A stretch of 64,000 nucleotides of DNA from the NCBI RefSeq assembly GCF_012489685.1, contig NC_080043.1, forward strand, positions 61,063,920 to 61,127,919. The letters are read 5' to 3'. This document shows, one piece after another, positions 33,612 to 44,675 of the stretch (positions are counted from its first letter, which is position 1; every line of letters starts with the position of its first letter). The stretch is from Lotus japonicus. Taxonomy: Eukaryota; Streptophyta; Magnoliopsida; Fabales; Fabaceae. Below the pieces are notes generated by a model. The model was not told where the DNA came from, did no database searches, and was given only the letters and a program-made list of their open reading frames with translations. The position numbers were made by a program, and so were the translations under genes.

Positions 33612-36600
33612 AACACTAAGACTTTCCCCGGGGGATTACATTTGGGGGGATTTTGTCAAACTTGAAATAATTAGAATTTGGAACTAGAGACCTTAGGGAA
33701 CTTAGTTTTCAAGAACGAAACTCATAACTGGACTAATCCAACTTGAAATATTTTTATTAATGAATAAAACCATAGAGAACTTAAGTGGAGAAATGATTGT
33801 GAAAGACGGGGAAATGTCGACAAGTCTTGGAGCTGCTGGGATTTGATGGTCGTCATGAGGATGAACCATAGTGACCAGAGATATGTCACTGAGTACGATG
33901 CGTACTCCAGCTACTTACAGCCTAGTCGTAGAGTCGACCTTGACCTTCGGGTATTATTGAATTAAGAGTCGTAGCTAAACATTATATGGCGAGGACGATA
34001 CCATGTTTGGCTAACCATATTGCATCAAGCATACATTCGGGGCTTGAGACGATTGGAGGATCAGGCTTCGGTGAAGTTGAGACGGCTTCGGTCGGCTTCA
34101 CGAAGGTTTGAGACAGGTCAAAGATTGGCCTTCATCGAAGAACACCAAGAGTGTATCTTCGGCATAGCGGGCAAAATGGTTCAACCTGGAGGGGTTAGAA
34201 TTGATCCGATTATGCATGGGTTTGTAAGTGACACCCGAGCGGAAATGGTTAAACACTAGGTCGGTGTTAGGACTGACTCGGTGGTGCCCATCCCAATTAA
34301 ATTATCCGGATCATTTGAAACACATTGCAAGCATACATGCACCCTGACTGGAATTGTGTGCTATTGTCTATTGAATTATTGTTAGAGCCGATAACATGCT
34401 AGGAATATATATATAAACACATATATCTATACCCCCAATCACATGTTGTTTGTATATTTACTCTATTCCGTGAGTTGTGTGAGACACAAGTTTTTAAGCT
34501 TAGAATATATCGATAAAATTTCTATTCACGATTAGTTTCGATGTAACGTGAAGGAAAACTGAACAAGTGTTCATCAAATGGAATAAATTTATGAAGGAGA
34601 TAGTTCAGGAAAAAGGTTAAGGTTAACATTATAATCGATATAAGTTATAGCGCAAGTAGTATTCGCGTATACCTAGGACAAGAGCATTAGTAAACAATTA
34701 ATTTACCCTTAAAGACACGATAGAAACTAATTCCAAAAATATTCAGAGAAATGTTAGAACTTCTCTTAATCCTTTCCATGACAAGCGTTTCGATACGAAA
34801 CCCTGGAATGTATGAACGTCCGATTCTAGATTTCGGAGGTTTGCCGAAACTGAATCCCTAGTAGCTCAAGAAACTTAAAATAAACTGTCGATGAAGACTT
34901 TTTCTATTCGGAGCTTCAAACGAAGATTCCACACGCGTACACCTATTTCTTTCGAGGTTTCTAACTTTCTTCAGAAAGAAGTTTTCTCATCCGACATCAA
35001 CTGCAAAAAGTAGTTTTTCGGGTAAAATAGATTTACACCGACTTTGGATCGTTTGCCTTAATTCCAAGAAACCTGTTTTGAGTTCTGGAATTCTGTCGCC
35101 AGAACCCATCTTAGAATTCACAGAGGAAAAATCGGAATCGCGAAATTTTCATTTTTCCGCATTTTCCATCAACTATAAATAGCTTGAAAAAAAATCAAAA
35201 ATTTCTCACCACCATTGCCACCAAACCCGCGAGCAAGAGGAGAAGGAGGTGAGAAAATATTTTCGCCGTTTCTTTCCTGATCGCTGCAACGACAGTTGCT
35301 ACTCGAAGACCTCGAGGTATAAATGTTATTCCTTACTTCTGATCGTCAATTCTGTCGTTTTTCTCTATGTCTTTCTGTGTTCAAAGTTTCGAGCTTTTTG
35401 TAAAACTGTCCAAATAACTTGATTTCTCGGTCTAAACTTATTCCCTCCATGCCCTAGAGCATGTTTAGCGGATTACATTTCGCCGAATCTCGCCGAATTG
35501 CCGCCGAGTTTCAATTCTGCTCAAAAACCCATTTTCTGACCAAAGCTTCGCCCTTTAGACTTAAAACTCTCGACTGAGCTTAGCTCCAGTAGGATTAGTT
35601 GTCATAAACGTCGTTGGTGATGTCCCCATCTAATTTGTTTTTCAAAATTCCAATTTTGAAATTCCGAGCTAAAAACACTGACCAAAATACCCCTGCGTCA
35701 GTTTTCGATCCGATAATTTCTCCGAGCTTTAATTCGCCTTATTTACGACTAATGATAACCTAGGAACCAAGTTTGATCGAAGAAAAAGCGCCGAACACAA
35801 TTGCATGTGTGTGGCCGAGAGCACCCTTAAGGGGGGAGGAAAATTTCTCTTTTTCGAAAACTCGTCTTATCGCGTTAGATTATCGTAATTCGGAGTTTAT
35901 AATGCTTCGTGTAACCTTAGTAATTATTGTTTGATGAGTTTCTGACTGATTGTGATTGAATTCTGTGATTTCGCTCTAAGGTTCGTTTGAGGAATTCTGT
36001 GGAGCGGAAGGAGGAGATTGTGAAGGAACGCTGCAGGATCGCGCTAGAGGAGCTACAGGTGAGGGCTACTCACTGAATACTAGATAATGCTTTAGGTGTC
36101 GACGAATTCGACTTGATTTATTGTTTATGCACTTGATTGTGATTGACTGGGAAATGTTTTCTGAGGCTTCGGCTGACAATGATGATTATTTATCCCTGGA
36201 TTTGTTTTTGTTATTGATTCACATGCTATGTGCTAAATGGTTAATCTAGGATGTGTTGATATTGATTTACATGCTATGTGATAAATGGTTAATCTAGGAT
36301 GTGTTGATATATGTGCCATGACTGTTGGTTTGTGTTACTTTGATTATGAAATTACACATATATCTGTTGTACGTCAGAGAGGACAACGGGCAGTTATGCC
36401 AAATTTATCATGAGATTTTGGGAAAGTTTGACGGGACGAACGGAGGTTCGGGCCTTGTTATTGTTTTAATGGATCAAGACCTTCTCTGGGAATTACTTGG
36501 GATTATGGGATCTTTTAAACTCATAAGATTAGGGACAAAACTAAATGGAAACTATTTTACAAGGAAAATTCATAAGACACTAAACAACCTCTGAACCCTT

Positions 36601-36700
36601 TAAATAATGATAACAACCTCAGATGGAAGCTTGGGGTCTGGATATTAGTTTTGAAAAATGAGAAGTGTCGCCGAATCCAAGTTTTGGGGAAACGGATAAG

Positions 36701-36915
36701 TTTCCGACTATGTTAATACTCTTTTGCTCGAGGAGCAGCTTTATTGTTTGGCTATCTAAAAGAGAAGCCGGGAAATTAATAAGTTTCCGAGTATGTCGAT
36801 ACTCTTTTGCTCGATGAGCAGTTTATTTGTTTGGCTATCTAAAGGATAAGCCGGGGAACTATAAGTCCCAAAGTACATTGGTACTCTTTGCTCGCTGAGC
36901 AGTTTTTGACCATCG
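36701..36915 (+). repeat. ~83-bp tandem repeat in the G4 LTR
   Basis: Units at 36701, 36784 and 36866, each with a g-tat-t-atactctttt-gctcg-gagcag core followed by ggctatctaaa (absent in the last). Related cores occur singly in other LTRs here. Confidence 0.65.
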
Positions 36916-37624
36916 GAATTAGATGAGTCGGATGACTCGAGAAGTTATCACGGGTGATTGCACTCTTTTTATAATTAATTGTCTTTTGTCGCAGAATCGA
37001 CATTTACCTTAGGGTACTCTTTTAGAGACAATAAGTTAGCTAGAACACGTGACGACGTGACGAGTAAGGTCGGTGACGTTGTTTGGCTAATCATGTTGCA
37101 TTCATTCACACATTTTGAGGTTTATACACGGTGGGATGCCGGACCTCGGTGGATTCCAAAATGGTCATAAGACCCGGATTTCAACATAAGAACACTGTGG
37201 TGATTCTTAGTAGCAGACGGAAATGGCAGGCCTGCGGGTATACTGCTGATCTAACTACAATTTGTTTGGTATAAGAGACACCCGAGCAGAAATGGTCCCA
37301 CTGTGGCCGGTGATAGGACTGACTCGTTGGTGCCCATCCTTCCGGATTGCATCTTGTTCCTCGTCATCTCATTCATGCACCATGCATACTGACTTAGTTG
37401 TTGAGTGTGATCGTTACTTGTTAATCGTACTTGATATATGTTATTTGTCAGTAATTATCATTTACATTCAATTGGAAGATATACAATTTATAATGCTATT
37501 ACCAACTTCTAAGCCTAAGTAGCTATCCTTTAAACTTTATCTACTGGGTGTATTACTTATGTAATTCTTTGAGTTGACCCTTGCGCCTTCTGTTTGTGTT
37601 TTGGCAGACTACGCCCATTGTCAG

Positions 37625-38106
37625 ATGTCCGGTTTACGATGGTCCACCCTTTGGGGGGGACTTGGTTTGAGATGCTTGATCAGGAGATCCCCGGCTCATG
37701 GGTGGTCGACCCCGCTGGCCACAGAGCTATTTACTAGGGGAGAATAATGGAAGATCGTGTCGACAGTCTGAGACACTTGACGGAGGGAGTTCTGAGGCGT
37801 TACACTGTCATATTTAACCTGCCACCCGGCGTGCACTGTGGACCCGGTGTAGGAGCACCACCACCACCGTCGTCTTCTGACGACGAGGACCCCTCGGAGG
37901 AGGAGCCTGTGGGAGGGACTTCATCGGACTCTAGCTCACCTACTGTTGCTGTTGCTGATGACTTTGGTTCGGGTCCCAGACCCGTGAGACCAGCTCAGGA
38001 GCACGTTGCAGTAGCGAGAGGGGGGATGGATGCAGACATTGACCTAGTCGTCCTGGATCCTGATTCGGACGATGATCATTCGGATAAGGTAGGAGTAGCG
38101 TTATAG
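37625..38106 (+). pseudogene. LTR-encoded acidic protein, G4 copy
   Basis: A conserved ATG follows cattgtcag at 37625, but the frame is broken before the second block and a TAG precedes ATG 37747. The open part 37747-38106 (119 codons) keeps MEDRVDSL, GVLRRY, FNLPPGVHCG, PSSSDDEDPSEEE and a DPDSDDD tail. Same gene as in G6 but damaged at the N-terminus. Confidence 0.5.
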
Positions 38107-38605
38107 CTCTGGTCGTCATGTTCGTATTTTGGGGCAGGGTAGGTCCCCGACCGTTAGCTTTTTTTGTGGTTTCTTTATGGAAATCACACAGAGTTGGTCA
38201 GACTAGGAGGTCTTGTTTAGGCCGTTTTGGGCTGACCTACTTTCGTTTTGGAGGACTGTATTACGAACACTTGACCTTTCACTTTGGTTTGTACATATTG
38301 CCCACAAGCACTACTTTCGGTTACTTCCCGTCACTGGAGGATACTCGTGACGTGGTTCACTACTTACAGCGGGGGCTGTAAATATATTGTACATTAGTTA
38401 TGTTTATCTTTCGCCGTAGAGTCTTTATTTCGACAAGTCTTTATTTTATTATTTAAACAAATCGGAAAAAAAAAATTCACGTTTTTCCGCTTTATTTTCT
38501 TTTTGGTTACTAAAGTGACGCCACCGAAATCGGGGTGTTACAAGTTGACCCTAGCGCCTTAGCTTTGGTTTCATGTTTGTGTTTGGGCGGCCGGCCTGCT
38601 GCCAG

Positions 38606-39265
38606 ATGTCGATGGCGGATTGGTTTTCGATGGTCTCTCCCTCGGGGGGGATCAGGTTTGAGCTGGTTGACCAACATGCCCCCACCGCTTGGGTGATCGA
38701 TCCTGAGGATCATCGGGCGACGTATCGGGGAAGGGTCATGGAGGACCGGACTTATGAGCGTGGACGTCTGACAAGAGGAGTTCTGCAACGCATGGAGCTG
38801 AGCTTAAACTTACCACATTCGGTGCGCTGTGGGTCGGGCACTGGCCGGAGACCACCTTCACCACCTTCATCTTCATCCGACGACGAGGACCCATCTGAGA
38901 TCGAGGCTGATACTGAGGCACCTGTCGCGCCACTTCCTGCTACTGCTGTCGATCCTACCGACATTGCGTCATCCTCGAGGCTCGTGGAGCCGAAGAGGGA
39001 GCTTGTTGTTCCGTCTGCCTCTCGCCGTTTTCCGTTTACTCCATCAGGCGGCTACCGCGTGGAAACCCCTAGTACGTGTGGTGGAGGAGGATGTCCTTTC
39101 TGAGGAGGTAGATGTTGAGATGGGTTCGACTTAGGTTGTACGCAAGACAATCAGGAGGGAGGTCGTGGACTTGGACACTGAGATGATCACGGTGGACTCT
39201 GATTCTGACACTGATGTCGACTACTACGTCGGGAGCGACGAGGAGGAGGAGGAGGAGGATCTTTG
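38606..39265 (+). pseudogene. LTR-encoded acidic protein, G1 3' LTR copy
   Basis: From ATG 38606 (after gctgccag) the frame is open with no early stops, unlike the 5' LTR copy, through MADWFSMVSPSGG, MEDR and SSSDDEDPSE. It leaves frame near 39046 because of one extra T, ending at 39103. The acidic tail with DSDSDTD and a Glu run is still present in the next frame to ~39265, after another stop at 39131. Thus the two LTR copies of one element are broken at different places. Confidence 0.5.
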
Positions 39266-39743
39266 AGCGGTACAGGAGGGTAGGTTAGGTGGGCGCCATA
39301 TTTTGTGTAGAGCTCTAATTCGTTTTGTTTTGGGACAGGGTAGGTTCCCGACGCATAGCTTTTTGTGTGGTTCTCTTGCTGGGGGATCACAGAGGGTTAG
39401 TCGGACTGTAGGGGTCTTTGCTTAGGCCATTTTGAGGGCCGACTTTCTTCTGGATGATTGTAATTATAACTTTGTCACTCACGTTTCTGGATCTGTAAAT
39501 ATTTGCCTGTGGGCACACTACTTGGGAGTCGCTGCGAGAGTGCGTGACGTTGGAGTGCAGGTGAGGCTGTACCTGTTTATATGATGTACATCGGTTAGGT
39601 TTAAACTGCTGGATTATGTCTTTATCTTTATGACGTTTTCATTTCAACAAAAGAAACAAACGAAAAAAAAATACCTGTTTTCCGCTTAAAGTTTATTTTA
39701 AAGTTACTAAAGTGACACCTTAAAATCAGGGTGTTACACAACC

Positions 39744-39827
39744 CTATTCAAATTAGGCTCTTCTGAAGGTATGAAAAACGATAGAAAGGGGGGGTTTGAA
39801 TAGCATTTTCAATCTAAAACTTTTCCG
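39744..39827 (-). pseudogene. Continuation of the minus envelope-like ORF beyond G1
   Basis: After the second CAACC duplication the minus-strand frame reads FFIPSEEPNLNRVA and runs into the frame that continues at 17673. This supports G1 having landed inside the ORF. The open frame extends to ~39815. Homology then stops at a junction to Tekay LTR sequence at ~39828. Confidence 0.55.
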
Positions 39828-42049
39828 ACGACGAGGACCCATCTGAGATCGAGGCTGATACTGAGGCACCTGTCGCGCCACTTCCTGCTACTGCTGTCGA
39901 TCCTACCGACATTGCGTCGTCCTCGAGGCTCGTGGAGCCGAAGAGGGAGCTTGTTGTTCCGTCTGCCTCTCGCCGTTTTCCGTTTACTCCATCACGCGGC
40001 TACCGCGTGGAAACCCCTGGTACGTGTGGTGGAGGAGGATGTCCTTTCTGAGGAGGTAGATGTTGAGATGGGTTCGACTTAGGTTGTACGCAGGACAGTC
40101 AGGAGGGAGGTCGTGGACTTGGACACTGAGATGATCACGGTGGACACTGATTCTGACACTGATGTCGACTACTACGTCGGGAGCGACGAGGAGGAGGAGG
40201 AGGAGGAGCTTTGAGCGGTACTGGAGGGTAGGTTAGGTGGGCGCCATATTTTGTGTAGAGCTCTAATTCGTTTTGTTTTGGGACAGGGTAGGTTCCCGAC
40301 GCATATTTATCATAAGATTTTTGGAAAGTTTGACGGGACGAACGGAGGTTTGGGCCTTGTTATTGTTTTAGTGGATCGAGACATTCTCTAGGAGTTACTT
40401 GGGATTATGGGATCTTTTAAACTCATAAGATTAGAGATAAAACTAAATGGAAACTATTTTACAAGGAAAATTCATAAGACACTAAACAACCTCTGAACCT
40501 TTAAATAATGATAACAATCTCGGATGAAAGCTTAGGGTTTGAATATTGGTTTTGGAAAAAGAGAAGTGTCGTCGAATCCAAGTTTTGGGGAAACTAATAA
40601 GTTTATGAGTATGTTAATACTCTTTTGCTCGAGGAGCAGTTTTGTTGTTTGGCTATCTAAAGGATAAGCCGGGAAACGGGTAGTTTCCGAGTATGTCGAT
40701 ACTCCTTGCTCGCTGAGCAGTTTTTGACCATCGGATGGAGATGAGTCGGATGATTCGAGAAGTCATCATGAGATAATACATTGTTATAGTTATCTGTCTT
40801 TTGACGCAGAATCGACATTTATACCTTCGGGTACAGTTTATGCCTTCGGGTACAGTTTATACCTTCGGGTACAGTTTATGCCTTCGGGTACAGTTTATAC
40901 CTTCGGGTACAGTTTATACCTTCGGGTACAGTTTATGCCTTCAGGTAACTCGGGCATTCGATGGGGGATATGATCGACCGTAAGGTTAGGATCGACCTGT
41001 TGATGTCAGGCATAGCGGAGGGAAAAGTCGACCCGCAGGGTCAGGACTGATCCGGCTATGTCAAGGTTGTAAGTGACACCCGAGGGTTATGGTCGACACA
41101 ATGCGAGTGTTAGGACCGACTCGATCGTGCCCAGCCTACTTCTTCCGGAACCTTTTGAATTGACGTTGCATTGACATATCATGCACTCTAACTATATTTG
41201 TTGAGATCTTGATGATTTAATGTTGATAAACATCGTTATGTGTTTTGATGATTGAATTGTATTAGAGATTTGATAACATGCTATGTATAAACCTTAGGGT
41301 AGACAATGCAGAACTTATACGTATATATACAACATATATTTATATATACCCCTTATACTTTACCTGTTGTCTTGTATTCTCTATACTATATTCCGTAAGT
41401 TGACCCTTGCGTGTGCTACCTGTGTTTGGGGGGCTATGTATGCCCTTTTTGTCAGATGCCGTTGACGGATTGTTTCGTGATGCTTCGTCGTTCGGGGAAG
41501 ACCCGGAGCGAAATGACTACTACTGAGACTTCGACGTGGACCCGGACTTCAGGCAGGATCGGATGAGGGTCGATGTTAGGGGTGTAGTATATCGGGTTTC
41601 GTATTCATAGCTCTGATTTTCATTTCTTATTTTGGGGCAGGGTAGGTCCCCGACTATTAGCTTTTTGTGTGGTTCTCTTCCATGATGATCACAGGGAGTT
41701 GTCAGATGTAGGAGGTCCTTTGGAAACCGTTTTGGACTGACTTACTTTCTTGGAGGACTGTATTTATAAAACTTATGACTCTAGCTATGGGTCGCACTTG
41801 TTTGCCATTGGGCAATACTTTTAGTTACTTGATGTTACTTTCCGTCACTTGAGGGCACTCGTGACGATGTTTTTAGTTGCAGCGAGGGCTGTACTTATAT
41901 CGTATGTTAGTCGCTGTTAATCGCGATTGGGTTGAGTCTTTATTTCGACAAGTCTTTTTATTTAAACAAAATGAAAAAAAAATACCTGCTTTTCCGCTTT
42001 ACTTGATTTTTGGTTACTAAAGTGACGCCACCGAAATCGGGGTGTTACA
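39828..42049 (+). repeat. Recombinant Tekay LTR fragment
   Basis: 39828-~40304 nearly duplicates G1 LTR 38875-39350 (acidic ORF tail). At gacgcat|atttatcat it switches to sequence like G4 36405 onward, and from ~40800 it follows G2 20930-22177, ending GGGGTGTTACA at 42049. The left edge abuts SIRE-like sequence at ~39828 with no LTR start or duplication. A mosaic of at least two LTR types. Confidence 0.7.
40818..40948 (+). repeat. 19-bp tandem repeat in the recombinant LTR
   Basis: Seven units of the tttat(g/a)ccttcgggtacag repeat seen at 20949, with a different order of g/a variants. The arrays may therefore have expanded separately. Confidence 0.7.
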
Positions 42050-42713
42050 ACCCGGGAATATAAGGGTATTTTTCTGGGTCTTTTATTTCATTTTTAATTT
42101 ATTTTCTGAGTTTTAATTAGTTTTTATAGTATTTTCATATAATTTTCGGATTTTTAATTAATTTAAGATTTTAGGAGTTTTTATTTTGATTTGTGAGATT
42201 TTAGTAGTTTTTATCTATCATTAATTAGTACTTTTTTAAATTAGAAATTTAGCTAGGATTTAGGTTGTTTATTTTTGGATTATTATCTTCCTAGTATTTT
42301 ATTTTGATTTATTTTGTGATTTTTATTTTATTTTATTTAGGATTTTTGGAATAAAAAGAAAAGAGAAAATCAGGAAAAAAGATCTGATCTGGAGCTGAGG
42401 TCCACGGGAGCTCCATGCACATTCAGGAAATCGATGGCTGCAGTTTTATTCCATGCCGTGTGGCTCGATCGTAGCGGAGGTCCACTGTAAGACCATGGCA
42501 CGCGAAGCACTTGACTCCACCGCACTTTGAGCTTAAACCAACCAGTAGCTGACACGTGGCAGAAGAAAGGACGGATTTTGGCTTTTTCCAGCCTTTACCA
42601 CGTGATTGGAGAAAGAAAAACAAAAGTAAATATCACGTGGGTACTTTGGAATATAAAAACGGAAAACGGAACCTGATTGGAATGGGAAGGAAAATTTATA
42701 TTATTATTATCTA

Positions 42714-42744
<31 letters not shown>

Positions 42745-44675
42745 ATCTATATTATATATTATATATATAAAGGGAAAGTTTTGCAATTTTGAGGATAAAT
42801 TTGTACTTCAATAATATATTACACATGTATGAATAATTTTCCATGGACGTATATGTAAATTTGTGAGTAATTAATTATGAAATCAATATTGACCATTATT
42901 ACTTTTAATCCTAGCCGTTAATTCCTTTCTTTCTGAATCAATTTGTGATGCCTTTTCTCATTCCAGATTTTTATTGTTTCATTGTTTTCCCTATTTACTC
43001 TCTTTTGTGAGACTTTTCTCATTCCATATTTTTGCAGTTTCATTTTTCCCCTATTTAATCTCTTTCTCATTAGGTTAATTTCTATACTCTCTTCCCCTAG
43101 GTTTTCTATGCCTTGTTTCCTTTCTTGCTCCAACTCCTCCCCTGCTACAAAAGTGTTGTTGCGGTCATCATCTCCTGTTCTCCTTTCTCTCATCTTCTAA
43201 AGTTTTAATTTTTTTTCCTACGTCCTCTACTTCTCTTGATGTGACTATTTTTATGGTATTTTCTAGAAGGAAACTTCTATAACCATCTTTACGGATTTCA
43301 TGTTTTCATAAGGTAAGAAGTTGGGAAGTGGGAATGACTTAGTCATGCTTATCATATGCTCTCAACAATATATTATTTTTATTAGGAGATGCCTATATAT
43401 ATTGTCAATTCCTCCACCCTTTTTTAGTTTTTGTTGCTTTAAAAATATTAGATATTTTCTAAGGCTTGCTTGGTAGAGAAATTTCAAAGTGGGATGATGC
43501 AAAATAGCTGATATAATACAATAATTCACTTTTAACCAGCGTTAGAGAAAATATTTTCCATCTTTTATTTTTGACTTTTTGTCATGTTCATACCTTACTA
43601 ATCAAATATGTATTTTTTTCCATGTTAAAATCTTGATTGGCTATTTCACCATTGGAGAGTAAGCTGCTCAACTATCAATCTATGATGCTTTGTGGATTGT
43701 GTTTCGTATTCGCTCAAATTTATTTTATATCTTTGTGACCATTTTCATTCTCCCTTCCCTTATAAAGTACAAGTGGATGACATATGGAGAAGTAGGTATT
43801 GACCGGTTTGTTGTGGAGGTCTAATGAAAAATGCTAGATTATTTTTACATATTTCAGTGCTATTTTATTTTCACATGAAACTGTTCTTAAAATTAATGAC
43901 TTCATTTATGGATTTGACATACATAATTCACTTCATTGTGGGAATCTCAGATTTTGTCACAGAGAAATGTAGTATGCTTGCGAATGTTACTCTGCTTTGG
44001 ATGCCATCAAATCTCATTTTGGTCTCCTGAATTCAGAGTTTTCTCTCTTACTCTACAATAATTTTATTTGGTGAAGAAGTTTTAGCAGCTTCACGGGTAC
44101 AAAGGTAAATTAGTAATTCATTGCACTACACTATAATTTTATGTATAAGTATTTTAGTAAAATTTCACATCATTTGCCAAAGATTAATTCTTGGTCGTTC
44201 ATAACTTTGTTGCAACGCTTGAGATTTGTTACCCATCTTTCATCCACTGTTTTGATCTTCTCAGTTTCTCATTTCGCAACGGTTCAGGTTTGTTGCTCCT
44301 CTTTCTTCCGCCGTTTCATTCTACTAGGTTTCTTATTTGATCTTCTCGGTTTATTTTATACTAATTTTTCAGTCTTGAGATATGTTCTTTAAAAGGTACA
44401 CATTTTTAGCCCTCTTTCTTCTTAGTTTGGGGTGTGATTCATTATTGGCTCTGAATTTCAGTGTGTTTCTGTTAGGGTTTGTTTCCTGTGTTTCATTTCT
44501 CTTCCTCTTCGTTTTTTTTCTCTTCTCTCTGTCTATTTATGCCTCTATTCTTCCTCTCTTAAATTTGATTTCAGGTTGAATCATGGAACCTATGGACATT
44601 GTTTGCAAATCAAAGGAAAATACTTCGTTTTTTTTAATTATTATTGTTTGTTTCTTTGCACCGTGCAACGTCTTC
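42050..44675. other. AT-rich intergenic region
   Basis: No recognised gene. 42360-42620 is less AT-rich and holds acacgtggc and ccacgtg G-box-type motifs, like a promoter fragment. 42707-42745 is a tetranucleotide microsatellite. 42940-43060 has a short two-copy repeat (cttttctcattcca). The ORFs here are short, pyrimidine-driven and lack domains. Confidence 0.5.
42707..42745. repeat. (TATC)n microsatellite
   Basis: About eight uninterrupted tatc units with flanking tatatc variants. Confidence 0.9.

Larger units (their letters stand above)
34478..38542 (+). mobile_element. G4: solo LTR, plus strand
   Basis: TGTGAGACACAAG ... GGGGTGTTACA, 4065 bp, between AGTTG duplications (34473-34477, 38543-38547). 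Same subfamily as G6: both begin with nearly the same sequence and are ~4.0-4.1 kb. No internal coding region. Confidence 0.88.
17674..39738 (+). mobile_element. G1: Ty3/gypsy Tekay/Del chromovirus, gag-less, with nested insertions
   Basis: Bounded by TGTAAGACCC at 17674 and ...GTGTTACA at 39738, with CAACC duplications at 17669-17673 and 39739-39743. Removing G2 and its duplicated GATCT gives a 5' LTR of ~3976 bp. The 3' LTR carries G3 and G4. A PBS follows the 5' LTR and a PPT precedes the 3' LTR. The internal region has RT, RNase H, integrase and a C-terminal chromodomain-like tail but no gag or protease. Sampled LTR blocks differ at only a few positions, apart from small indels such as the one near 29050. 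It inserted into the minus SIRE-like ORF. Confidence 0.88.
28697..39738 (+). repeat. G1 3' LTR (split by G3 and G4)
   Basis: LTR segments 28697-30640, 33617-34477 and 38548-39738. Same start and end as the 5' LTR. Differs by a ~50-bp stretch near 29048 absent from the 5' copy and by scattered substitutions. Confidence 0.85.
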
